Source of the DNA: a bacterium
GTDB taxonomy: Bacteria > Planctomycetota > Planctomycetia > Kolteriales > Kolteriaceae
Assembly: GCA_019748235.1 (NCBI GenBank)
Contig: JAIEPU010000210.1
Coordinates: 1-39,508, forward strand
Direction of reading: 5' to 3'
DNA length: 39,508 nucleotides
In this document: one piece after another, positions 26,442 to 33,621 of the stretch
Layout: each line of letters opens with the position of its first letter
Numbering within the stretch: the stretch's first letter is position 1
Position numbers and translations under genes: made by a program
The notes under the pieces: generated by a model
What the model was told of the DNA's origin: nothing
Seen by the model: the letters and a program-made list of their open reading frames with translations, nothing else
Databases searched by the model: none

Positions 26442-26987
26442 ATGCCTAACTTTCGCCGCGCGTTCATTTCCGGTGGAGCGTATTTCTTCACGGTTGTTAC
26501 CGCTAATCGTTTACCAGTTTTCGAAAACGAATCCGCCCGAACCTTGTTGAGTCAGGTCATGCGCGAATGCCAGACGCGATATCCGTATGAAGTGATCGCA
26601 CTCGTTCTCTTGCCGGATCATCTCCATGCGCTTTGGTCACTTCCGCCGGGAGACGATCAATTCGCAGCACGTTGGTCGATGATCAAGCGGGAATTCACGC
26701 GGCGATGGTTGGCGTTAGGCGGTTCAGAGCAACAGAGATCTGACGCGAAAGCTCGTCAGCGACGACGTGGCGTTTGGCAATATAGGTATTGGGAGCACTC
26801 GATTCGTGATCAAAAGGATCTTGAGGCACACTTCGACTACATCCATTACAATCCGGTCAAGCATGGATATGTGAACCGACCGATTGATTGGCCCTGGTCA
26901 ACGTTTCATCGTTGGGTGCGCGAGGGGCATTATCCGACCGATTGGGTGGATGGGTCATGTTCGACGATCGAATCGGTCGGGGAATGA
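26442..26987 (+). CDS. REP-associated tyrosine transposase (RAYT, IS200-like Y1 family)
   Basis: A 181-residue HUH-type single-strand nuclease. The metal-binding HxH motif is at His60-Leu-His62 in LLPDHLHALWSLP, and the tyrosine helix is YIHYNPVKHGYV (Tyr133/Tyr136). The N-terminal strand FFTVVTANRLPVF and the WxxSTFHRWV segment near 155 are typical of RAYT proteins. The gene appears intact. It lies between two inverted REP hairpins (26361-26394 and 26997-27030) that are its probable substrates. No strong ribosome-binding site precedes the ATG, fitting low expression. Its neighbours, a beta-lactamase-like gene and an LEPR-like gene, are unrelated. Confidence 0.94.
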   Translation: MPNFRRAFISGGAYFFTVVTANRLPVFENESARTLLSQVMRECQTRYPYEVIALVLLPDHLHALWSLPPGDDQFAARWSMIKREFTRRWLALGGSEQQRSDAKARQRRRGVWQYRYWEHSIRDQKDLEAHFDYIHYNPVKHGYVNRPIDWPWSTFHRWVREGHYPTDWVDGSCSTIESVGE

Positions 26988-26996
26988 TTGATTGCT

Positions 26997-27030
26997 CATG
27001 TCACGCAGAGGGCTGCGTGACCTACGTCTC
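26997..27030. repeat. REP hairpin, right flank of RAYT gene
   Basis: The inverted partner of 26361-26394: GTCACGCAG-AGGG-CTGCGTGAC stem, with the outer GACCTACGTCTC tail. It starts 10 bp after the RAYT stop codon. Confidence 0.85.
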
Positions 27031-27181
27031 TTTTCCGTGATGAATAAACGCGTCGGCATTCCTCCATACTGCCCGTCTTTACTACTGTCTCGCTTCTCGA
27101 CTGCCATTGACACGTCCTAGAAATCGGGTACGGCTTCCCGCGAAAACAGAGAAATGAATGAATATCTCGCGGGAGTTTCGC

Positions 27182-28054
27182 ATGTCCACGCCATCGGTGG
27201 GTCGCCAGAGTCGGCTACAGGTCGAGTCACTCGAGGATCGCGTGGTGCTCTCGACGGGAGTCGTTGCTCCGGTTCCCGGCGGGAATGTCTCGGCCTATGT
27301 AACGCAGGGAATCCTTCAGATTCGTGGCGACAACTTCAATAACAACGTCAACATCACTGAACTGACGACCGGCCAATTCAAGGTCTCTGGCCTGGCGGGA
27401 ACACTCATCAATAGTCAATCCTCCGTCGTCTTGTCGAGTGCATATGACATCAATTCGCAGCTCAAGGGAGGGAACGACACCCTCACGCTCATCCTGCAGA
27501 ACAATCTAAACATGCGGAACATTACCCTCGACATGGGGACGGGAACGCGCGAAAACGTGATCATGCAAGGGGGAAAGGTGATCACCGGGAACTTGGTCGT
27601 TACCGCGACCGGAGCTAACTCCCTCAACTTCGACACACAGGGAAAATCGCTCAACGTTCTAGGAAAAACAAACATCATCGGCGGCAATAGCACCTCCCAA
27701 GGGGATCAGATCAAGCTCTTGGGGACGTTCAATCAGGTCTACATTGAGACCGGTGCCGGAAATGATTTCGTTCAACTAGGCGTGAAGTGCAACTGCCCAA
27801 CGAACGTCCGATTTCAAGCCTCGAAAGTGACGGCTTTACTCGGCAACGGGAACGATGAACTCGACGCCTTCAAAGTCAAAGCAGATGATTTCTTCGCCGA
27901 TCTCGGAGCGGGAAACGACACGCTTGCCTTATCGATCGTTCAGTTCTCCACCATTCCCACGAAGGCGAGACTATTCGGCGGTAATGGCACCGATACCGTC
28001 AAGGAAAAGGTGACTATCAGCGGTTCACCCACTTATAACAGCTTCGAGAAGTAG
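27182..28054 (+). CDS. Exported protein with LEPR-XLL-like N-terminal tag and RTX-like glycine/aspartate repeats
   Basis: A 290-residue protein with no classical hydrophobic signal peptide but with the planctomycete-type N-terminal tag LQVESLEDRVVLS near 12-24. Such LEPR-XLL-like tags are found at the start of many large exported planctomycete proteins. The rest is built of short beta strands and Gly/Asn/Asp turns. GAGNDFVQLG, GNGNDELDAF and GAGNDTLALS resemble calcium-binding RTX nonapeptides (GGxGxDxux), suggesting a beta-roll or beta-helix at the cell surface. The single CNC near 205 is odd. An ATG at 27158 is in frame, but the one at 27182 has GGGAG at the right distance and places the tag close to the start. 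Function unknown. Confidence 0.8.
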   Translation: MSTPSVGRQSRLQVESLEDRVVLSTGVVAPVPGGNVSAYVTQGILQIRGDNFNNNVNITELTTGQFKVSGLAGTLINSQSSVVLSSAYDINSQLKGGNDTLTLILQNNLNMRNITLDMGTGTRENVIMQGGKVITGNLVVTATGANSLNFDTQGKSLNVLGKTNIIGGNSTSQGDQIKLLGTFNQVYIETGAGNDFVQLGVKCNCPTNVRFQASKVTALLGNGNDELDAFKVKADDFFADLGAGNDTLALSIVQFSTIPTKARLFGGNGTDTVKEKVTISGSPTYNSFEK

Positions 28055-28063
28055 CTTTCGTCG

Positions 28064-28747
28064 TCACGGCGTTTCAGTCGCTCGATCCCGGGCCGCGATT
28101 TCTAAAGCCTTGGCATCGATAAAGGCGGTGTAGTCCGTCCACGCGGCGGAGTCCTTTGCTTCCGGATCGCGACGCCAAAGCGTGAAATGGCACGTTTCGG
28201 CTCCAGCCGGAATCGTGCTGTCGAAGCGAACGTCGAACTCGCATCCAGGGAATCGTTCTCGCATCGCCTCGATCATCCCTTCCACAAAGTAACGCTGCAC
28301 TCGGCAATCGAATGCCTTGTAATGATCTTGGTGCGGACACCAAAGGATATCGAAACTGACTTGTTGATCGTTGTCGATCTTCGGCGCCTCGAGCGATGCA
28401 TAGGCAATTCGGTTGATGACGGTCGCGTAATAGCTAATGAACTCTGCTTCCGACATGTCCGCAGGCTTTTCCGATCCCTCCAGAATCTGACGACCGACGT
28501 CGAGACCGATCTTGTGAAGTGCCTGATAGACGGCCTCTTGCCCCTCTCGGCCGAAGATCCGTTCGCACGTTTTCAATATTTCGATGATTGCCATCGCCTG
28601 CATGGTTCCCCATTGCCAGAGCGTGGCCGGGTCGAAGTCGGTCTTCGCCAATACCTCATGACGAAGCCGATCAAGGCCTTTTGAATAAGGCTGATTGAAC
28701 CGGAAGTTGGGCCAACTTGATTCCGGTCGATGTTCCCAATGAGCCAT
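28064..28747 (-). CDS. L-2-amino-thiazoline-4-carboxylic acid hydrolase-like protein
   Basis: A 227-residue cytosolic protein. Its helical N-terminal part (MAIIEILKTCERIFGREGQE), followed by mixed alpha/beta with spaced cysteines, resembles the ATC-hydrolase family: FDILWCPHQDHYKAFDCRVQRY (Cys137, Cys148), GCEFDVRFDSTIPAGAETCHF (Cys169, Cys186). Members bind iron or act on small sulfur or nitrogen heterocycles; many are only distantly related to the enzyme that gave the name, so the reaction here is not known. The frame extends upstream to 28936, but the ATG at 28747 has GGAG upstream. It is the last gene of a three-gene operon after the PH-like gene (38 bp gap). It converges with the LEPR-like gene, nine bases apart. 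Confidence 0.6.
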   Translation of the reverse strand: MAHWEHRPESSWPNFRFNQPYSKGLDRLRHEVLAKTDFDPATLWQWGTMQAMAIIEILKTCERIFGREGQEAVYQALHKIGLDVGRQILEGSEKPADMSEAEFISYYATVINRIAYASLEAPKIDNDQQVSFDILWCPHQDHYKAFDCRVQRYFVEGMIEAMRERFPGCEFDVRFDSTIPAGAETCHFTLWRRDPEAKDSAAWTDYTAFIDAKALEIAARDRATETP

Positions 28748-28785
28748 AGATGTTGCTCCACGACGCGAAAGATGATCGAGAGAAA

Positions 28786-29244
28786 TTAAGAGATCCGACT
28801 TCGAAGGAATTCTGCTAAGCCCTCGGGATCGTCGGTTCCCACGAGAAGATTCCCCTTCTTGTGGTGGATGACGACGCAACTCCGACCCCAAATGTTCCAG
28901 AGCCAACCCCGCCCCAGCGAGTAATGAACTCCCCATCCATCGATAAGGCGAGTTCGAGCGACATCGACATCCACGATATCGGCGTATTCGATCGAAGTGC
29001 GAAGAAGGGGAAGGGGACCAAATGAAATCTTCAGTCGATCTTCGGCGTCCTCCACCAGAAGGTATTGAATGGAAAGGGCAAGGGCTGCGACGACCGCTCC
29101 CGCCAATGCAAGGGTGACTCGAGCCGCATCGGGCATCTCAAACAAAACCGCGCACGTGAATTGGACGACGCTGATGAGGAGGAGCATAAGCCACAGGGGC
29201 GAGTACTGCGTGTGCTGATATGTTTTCGCCTTCGTGAAACTCAT
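28786..29244 (-). CDS. Membrane-anchored bacterial PH-like domain protein
   Basis: A 152-residue protein with two N-terminal membrane helices at about 17-35 and 42-63, followed by a soluble beta domain. The segment LKISFGPLPLLRTSIEYADIVDVDVARTRLIDGWGVHY, then CVVIHHKKGNLLVGTDDPEGLAEFL, is the pattern of bacterial PH-like domains (bPH). Such proteins scaffold at the membrane; no enzyme site is visible. Its ATG overlaps the TGA stop of the upstream SDR gene (ATGA at 29241-29244), which indicates translational coupling. It lies in the middle of a three-gene operon. Confidence 0.78.
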   Translation of the reverse strand: MSFTKAKTYQHTQYSPLWLMLLLISVVQFTCAVLFEMPDAARVTLALAGAVVAALALSIQYLLVEDAEDRLKISFGPLPLLRTSIEYADIVDVDVARTRLIDGWGVHYSLGRGWLWNIWGRSCVVIHHKKGNLLVGTDDPEGLAEFLRSRIS

Positions 29245-30080
29245 CGAACGGAACCCTGCTGTTTTGTTGCTGATCGCCCGCGGAGGTTCTTCATCGCGTC
29301 GCTAATCCCGAAGAAGTGTCGCGAGATCGCGTCGAAAATACGAGTCGGCAGTAGTGCTCGCATCGGCAGCGTGAAATGCGCCGCGAATGGGGCGAGCACG
29401 AATATTTTGTTTCGTTCAAGTCCCTTCCAGACCGCATCCACAATCTCTTCGGTCGTCAAAAAACGGGTGAGGAACGGGGCCTTGGCACCTTCGAACATTC
29501 CGGTCGCGACAAAGCTCGGGCATACCGTGGTCACATGTATGTTGCGATGCCCCTGGTCCTCTAATTCCAAACGGACCGATTCGGACCAGCAGTAGCAAGC
29601 CCATTTACTGGCCGCGTATACCGATCCGTAGGGAAGTGCCATCAGCGCCGATGCAGACGAAATGTTGACGAGGTGTCCCGAGCCTTGCTTAATCATGGCC
29701 GGAAGAAAGGAGCGTGCCACATACATGACGCCAAGCGTGTTGATCCGGATGGTCCGTTCAATCTGCTCCGGGGAATGACTGAGGAAATCACCCGGCACGA
29801 CGATGCCCGCATTATTGAACAGAACGTCAACCGTTCCATGGGCAAGCGTTTGCCGAGCGGCATCTTCGATGGAGTTTACATCCGAAACATCGACGACGTA
29901 CGTCTCGACGTTCTGAGTCCACTGGGACAAATGCCGTGATCCTTCATCCAGCGCATCGCGATTGATGTCCCAGAGAACGATTCGTCTGGCCCCCCGTTCG
30001 GCGGCTCGCTGGGCGTGAAGTCGACCCATTCCCATCGCCGCCCCCGTGATGAGCACCGTTTTGTCGGCGACTTTTGTCAT
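29241..30080 (-). CDS. Short-chain dehydrogenase/reductase (classical SDR)
   Basis: A 279-residue NAD(P)-dependent oxidoreductase of the classical SDR type. The cofactor motif TGAAMGMG is at 12-19, the NNAG motif at 89-92, the catalytic Ser in ISSASAL near 142, and YxxxK as Tyr155 and Lys159 in SVYAASKW. The C-terminal part (FFGISDAMKNLRGR) is slightly longer than in small SDRs and includes a hydrophobic patch near 225-250 that may bind a lipophilic substrate or the membrane (inference). The frame is open further upstream, but the ATG at 30080 begins the conserved fold. It heads the operon with the PH-like and ATC-hydrolase-like genes. The substrate is not known. Confidence 0.9.
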   Translation of the reverse strand: MTKVADKTVLITGAAMGMGRLHAQRAAERGARRIVLWDINRDALDEGSRHLSQWTQNVETYVVDVSDVNSIEDAARQTLAHGTVDVLFNNAGIVVPGDFLSHSPEQIERTIRINTLGVMYVARSFLPAMIKQGSGHLVNISSASALMALPYGSVYAASKWACYCWSESVRLELEDQGHRNIHVTTVCPSFVATGMFEGAKAPFLTRFLTTEEIVDAVWKGLERNKIFVLAPFAAHFTLPMRALLPTRIFDAISRHFFGISDAMKNLRGRSATKQQGSVR

Positions 30081-30465
30081 AAGGCGATCATGCCTTTCCT
30101 CAGAAAGATGCCTCGATCGGATGAACGTCGGCAACCGTTGTCATGACAGATTTGCTTCAAGCGTGGAGAAGTCTTGCCCCGCTTGGTTCCCACCCTGAAA
30201 TCAAATGATAATCGATCGAGTGGAACGTTCGATCTCAGATTCTCGTGGTTCCGACAAGGTTTTTGATTTACCCATGCCCTAACAGATTGGTTGGACAGAT
30301 CGAAGTTTAACGAAGGGGACTTAAGATCGCTGAACTCTGATTCAAGCGAATTTCGGGAGGCTTTCTCGTCGTGCGTGAAGATGAACCAGCGGCAGCGATG
30401 GGTAGGCAACGCATGACACGGCGGAAGATCGGTTGCTCAGACCTTCCGCCGTGTCATCACGATGT
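30081..30465. other. Intergenic region, about 385 bp, with terminator
   Basis: Holds the promoter of the SDR operon on the minus strand and the hairpin (30413-30457) that ends the upstream small gene. No further gene is supported. Confidence 0.5.
30413..30457 (-). terminator. Strong hairpin after the MshEN-like gene
   Basis: ATGACACGGCGGAAG (30413-30427) pairs perfectly with CTTCCGCCGTGTCAT (30443-30457) over a 15-base loop. It lies nine bases after the stop codon at 30466. There is no T-run, so it may protect the 3' end or require Rho. Confidence 0.6.
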
Positions 30466-30858
30466 TTACTGTAACGCAACGGCAGGTTCTGCGGCGCGCA
30501 TCCAGTAAAATTGCATAGTTTCATTTGTAAGTTCTTTTAATGGAAGTTTGGTGTGTATGTAGTAAATCTCGGCGACTTCTACTAGGTAGTGCATCTTCTG
30601 TAGCTGAATGAGTTTGTCAATGTGTGCTTCCTCGAGGTAGCCGAGATTAACGGCAATCTGACCGAACAGTTCTTGATTGTTGCTCTGGTATTCGAGCACG
30701 TGATTGACTTGATCGAGTGTGATTAGTCCGAGCCGGAGTGCGAGGGCACCGATGGTGTTTCCTGTCCCCGCCCATTTGGCGGCGGATAAGGATTGATCCG
30801 GCGGCAAGTTTAACTCTTCAAGGAGGTGCTTTTCGAATTCGCGGGCGAGCGCTTTCAT
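30466..30858 (-). CDS. Small MshEN/GspE N-terminal-domain-like protein
   Basis: A 130-residue all-helical cytosolic protein. Two similar helical motifs, NTIGALALRLGLITLDQVNHVLEYQ minus its first bases (about 34-58) and ELFGQIAVNLGYLEEAHI followed by DKLIQLQ (63-87), match the repeated RLGxxLxxxGxxxxxxLxxxLxxQ pattern of MshEN domains. MshEN domains at the N-terminus of GspE/PilB-type ATPases bind c-di-GMP, but in both copies here the key leading Arg is changed (Thr and Leu), so binding is uncertain. No ATPase domain follows; this is a stand-alone domain. The frame is open upstream to 31176, but the ATG at 30858 follows AGGGA and starts the conserved part. A perfect 10-bp hairpin lies in its leader (30884-30919). 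Confidence 0.65.
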   Translation of the reverse strand: MKALAREFEKHLLEELNLPPDQSLSAAKWAGTGNTIGALALRLGLITLDQVNHVLEYQSNNQELFGQIAVNLGYLEEAHIDKLIQLQKMHYLVEVAEIYYIHTKLPLKELTNETMQFYWMRAAEPAVALQ

Positions 30859-30883
30859 GAGTGTATGTCCCTGGGCCAACAGC

Positions 30884-30919
30884 CACGACAGAGATCCGGG
30901 CAAAGGAAACTCTGTCGTG
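30884..30919 (-). promoter_or_regulatory. Leader hairpin upstream of the MshEN-like gene
   Basis: CACGACAGAG (30884-30893) pairs perfectly with CTCTGTCGTG (30910-30919) over a 16-base loop, 26 bp upstream of the start codon at 30858, between the promoter side and the ribosome-binding site. It could be a 5' structural element or an attenuator; it does not match a known riboswitch class. Confidence 0.5.
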
Positions 30920-31134
30920 ACCGGTGACACATGCCTCAAGGAGAAAATGCGCCGTGAAATGTGATAGTCAATCCGCAGGTAACAAAATCTACATACTGGT
31001 GAGTACGTTTGCGCGGTTAAAAGGACAGCACCCAGGAGGTACGGTTTTCGCAGCCCTTTGTTTGCTAAGAGCAGTGCGCGGCGGCGCTCTCGCTTCACGG
31101 TGATAGTGATCGAAGTATCAGACGGAGGTTTGCA

Positions 31135-31203
31135 ATGAACATCCGCGCCAAGGCGTGCGAGCGAAGAATGGCACAATCGGCAAACTGCCCTCTGCGAACG
31201 TGA
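31135..31203 (+). CDS. Candidate 22-residue small ORF
   Basis: ATG at 31135 follows a very good ribosome-binding site (GGAGG, eight bases upstream). The peptide is MNIRAKACERRMAQSANCPL followed by RT and a TGA. It is basic with two cysteines and has no match I know. It lies upstream of the PfkB-like gene on the same strand but 213 bp away. It could be a leader peptide or a chance reading frame. Confidence 0.2.
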   Translation: MNIRAKACERRMAQSANCPLRT

Positions 31204-31416
31204 CCGATCTTGAGCACATTATTCGCTCCGAAACACACCGATCTGGAGCAAGTAATTCCGCAGGAACGCAACCCACTACTGCGATACCAGGTTAGAATCA
31301 CGCCCCACAGATTGGTTGTCTATTCCCATTGACCGATGTACTCTCCCATTGGGGCAAGGTTGTCGAGTTCGAACGGCAACGGGTCTGTCAAAACGCTCAC
31401 GACGAAGAGGCGGCGG

Positions 31417-32358
31417 ATGGCTTCATCAGACGAAGGGCAGGGAAAATCCCACGTTGATATCATTGGGATTGGGCCGATCACGTGGGACAAATTCGTGATC
31501 GTGCCGCGATTGCCTGGGCCAAATGAGCGTGTCAAAGCAATTCGCATCGAAGAGTGTGCGGGGGGAATCTCGACCAACATTCTCGCGGCACTCAGGCGTT
31601 GGAAATTGAAGTGCCGACTGGTCAGCGTCGTTGGTTATGACGATCATTCGCTTCGCATCATTGATGATTTGACCCAAGAGGGACTCGATACCGACGGCCT
31701 GCTCCGAATGGAAGATGTCGAAGGGCAAGCGAACATCATCGTCGTCGATAATCGCAACGGAACCCGCTCACTTATCCAGGGACCTCGGTGCCGGAACGGT
31801 GTCCTCCCGATTCGACCGGAACTCCTGCGCCCCTGGTGGTTCGAGAACGCTCGCGTACTTCACATCGAAACGACGGCCGACGATTGTGCGATTGAAGCCA
31901 TCGAACTCGCCAAACGCCATCACATGAAGATTCTGGTCACGCTCAGCGATCGGCCGGAAAGTCGGACCGGCGAAATCCTTCGCAAAGCAGATTGGATTAT
32001 CGCGGAATCATCCGTCGCCACGGAGTTGACGAAAGAGATAGAGCCCTCGCAGGCCGCATACGCGCTTCATCTCATGAGTGACGTTCCGACGATCGTCACC
32101 TGTGGTCCGGGAGGATGCTTCTATGTCAACGGTCGACAGACGCTTCATCAAGCGGCGGTCGATGTGCCGGTCGTCGATCGAACGGGAGCGGGGGCGGTTT
32201 TTCACGCAGGATTCATTTATGGCATGCTAGCCGCGTGGGAAATTGAAAAGACCCTCAAGGTTGCATGCTGGGCAGCTGGCATGGCTTGTCGCGAGATCGG
32301 TGGGCGAAAAGGTATTCCGACGGATGAGCAACTTCGCCGATCGTTTCACGGTTTCTAA
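31417..32358 (+). CDS. PfkB-family carbohydrate kinase-like protein lacking the catalytic Asp
   Basis: A 313-residue ribokinase-fold protein. The sugar-binding N-terminus is GIGPITWDKFVIVPRLPGPNE, and ECAGGISTNILAALRR (47-62) matches the family's GG..N.A motif. The C-terminal signature normally reads DTxGAGDxFxAG, where the last Asp is the catalytic base; here it is DRTGAGAVFHAGF (254-266), so position 260 (codon GCG, 32194-32196) is Ala. The anion-hole glycines remain. The protein may therefore bind a sugar or nucleotide without phosphorylating it, or use another base. The frame is open upstream to 31336, but the ATG at 31417 follows AGAGG and fits the family start. It converges with the epimerase gene, 12 bp apart, and is one of several sugar-type genes in this part of the window. 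Confidence 0.85.
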   Translation: MASSDEGQGKSHVDIIGIGPITWDKFVIVPRLPGPNERVKAIRIEECAGGISTNILAALRRWKLKCRLVSVVGYDDHSLRIIDDLTQEGLDTDGLLRMEDVEGQANIIVVDNRNGTRSLIQGPRCRNGVLPIRPELLRPWWFENARVLHIETTADDCAIEAIELAKRHHMKILVTLSDRPESRTGEILRKADWIIAESSVATELTKEIEPSQAAYALHLMSDVPTIVTCGPGGCFYVNGRQTLHQAAVDVPVVDRTGAGAVFHAGFIYGMLAAWEIEKTLKVACWAAGMACREIGGRKGIPTDEQLRRSFHGF

Positions 32359-32370
32359 CTCTGTTCTAAC

Positions 32371-33405
32371 TTACCAATAGTGCTGCCGAAATTGGCGATA
32401 GTAATCAATCGTTCTCTTGAGCCCGTCATCAAGGCCCGTCGTTGGTCTCCATCCGAGGTACTGCCCGATTTTCGTGATGTCCGAGTAGAAGTCCCCCGGC
32501 TCCTGAGCTTTTCGTTCCGGCGTGAAGGGAGCAAGTTCCCATTTTCCGCAACCGGCCGCACGGATGACGGCCTCCGCGAGTTCGATAAAGTTGGCCGGCT
32601 GATCCGTACCGATGTTAAATATCTCGCCCCAACAATTGTCACTCGCGGCGCAAGCTAGAATCGCTTCGACGCAATCATCAACGTAGAGGAAGTCACGTAA
32701 GATCGTTCCGTCACCGAACACTGGAATGATTTCGTTGTCCATCGCCAAACGGATGAACCAGTTTGCGACTCCATAACGGGAGTGCCGCATCTGACCGCGC
32801 GGACCGTAGACATTCGTGATTCGAAGGGGAATGGACTGAATGCCGAACGTCAGATGGTACGCCTCGACCATCTTCTCGGCGGCAAGATTGGTGATTTCAT
32901 AGATCCCGAGCGGCATGGTCGGGGCGTCCTCAGCCACGGGGAGACGAGCCGGCTTTCCATACTGCCCGCGCGTTCCCGTGTAAACGATCCGCGCGCTTGG
33001 GTTTTGGTGGCGGCAGGCTTCAAGCAAAACCGCCGTCCCTTTGACGTTGATGTCGATATCCTCGTAAGGCGTTTGAAGCAGGCTCAACACGTGGTCAACC
33101 TGGCCTGCAAGGTGCAGAATAAGTTGCTGGTCGCGCACCAAGTAGTTCATCGCATTGTGATCGCGGATATCGCAGTAGTTGACCGTGACTTTGTCCGCGA
33201 TGGGGGCGATGTTAAAAGGGTTGCCGCCATAAAACGAAATCATCGAGTCGACGATCGTCACTTTCGCTCCGAGGCGAACCAGTTCGATCGCGAGACTACT
33301 TCCAAGAAAGCCCATCCCTCCAGTGATGAGGACGGCTAGGCCTTTGAACGATTCTGGATCATAGAGTTTCGACACGATTCCGTTCTCTCGGAGTTTCGCG
33401 GACAA
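32371..33405 (-). CDS. NAD-dependent epimerase/dehydratase (extended SDR)
   Basis: A 344-residue nucleotide-sugar enzyme. The NAD-binding TGGMGFLG is at 28-35, the acidic end of strand 2 is VDS near 52, HLAGQVDHV near 98, RDFLYVDDCVEA near 240 and the substrate-binding NVYGPRG near 200, all typical of nucleotide-sugar epimerases and dehydratases. The catalytic pair YxxxK reads Y169-E-I-T-N173 here, so the lysine is Asn; TGTRGQYG replaces the usual SSxxVYG. This suggests altered chemistry. The start is TTG at 33405, supported by GGGAG six bases upstream; GTG ten codons in is an alternative. It converges with the PfkB-like gene. Next upstream on the same strand is the Cys-rich outer-membrane protein, 216 bp away. 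Confidence 0.9.
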   Translation of the reverse strand: MSAKLRENGIVSKLYDPESFKGLAVLITGGMGFLGSSLAIELVRLGAKVTIVDSMISFYGGNPFNIAPIADKVTVNYCDIRDHNAMNYLVRDQQLILHLAGQVDHVLSLLQTPYEDIDINVKGTAVLLEACRHQNPSARIVYTGTRGQYGKPARLPVAEDAPTMPLGIYEITNLAAEKMVEAYHLTFGIQSIPLRITNVYGPRGQMRHSRYGVANWFIRLAMDNEIIPVFGDGTILRDFLYVDDCVEAILACAASDNCWGEIFNIGTDQPANFIELAEAVIRAAGCGKWELAPFTPERKAQEPGDFYSDITKIGQYLGWRPTTGLDDGLKRTIDYYRQFRQHYW

Positions 33406-33559
33406 AGACGGCTCCCGCGCGTCATCCGCGATGTAGCATATTCTCTCGTCGCGTGAAACTTCACACGGGAATAAAGAGTGTAGCTACGAGATCAGTTGAT
33501 CGTTGGCTCATGGGAAATGAGAATGCCCAAAGAGCGGACAAGGATCGTCAAGAAAGGAA

Positions 33560-33594
33560 ACGACGATCCATCGGTCTGTACCGACGATCGTCGT
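33560..33594 (-). terminator. Hairpin terminator after the Cys-rich outer-membrane protein gene
   Basis: ACGACGATC (33560-33568) pairs with GATCGTCGT (33586-33594), with an inner CGGT/ACCG helix. On the minus strand it is followed by TTCCTTTCTTG. It begins 28 bp after the stop at 33622. Confidence 0.65.
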
Positions 33595-33621
33595 AGTTGT
33601 TTCGCAGTTGGATTGAAGGCG

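Larger units (their letters stand above)
26361..27030 (+). mobile_element. REP-RAYT unit (transposase gene between two inverted REP hairpins)
   Basis: A single REP-associated tyrosine transposase gene lies between two inverted copies of a 34-bp palindromic repeat. The arrangement is the standard genomic setting of RAYTs, which are thought to spread or maintain REP sequences and do not behave as ordinary insertion sequences. No target-site duplication is visible. Confidence 0.8.
30859..31416. other. Divergent intergenic region, about 560 bp
   Basis: Lies between the MshEN-like gene (minus) and the PfkB-like gene (plus). It holds the leader hairpin at 30884-30919 and one tiny open frame with a good ribosome-binding site at 31135-31203 (plus). 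The rest shows no protein-like frame. Confidence 0.5.

Noticed and set aside
30859-31176. Upstream extension of the MshEN-like gene to 31176
   Set aside because: The extra residues are basic and Cys-rich with no domain character; the ATG at 30858 has a suitable ribosome-binding site and starts the conserved part.
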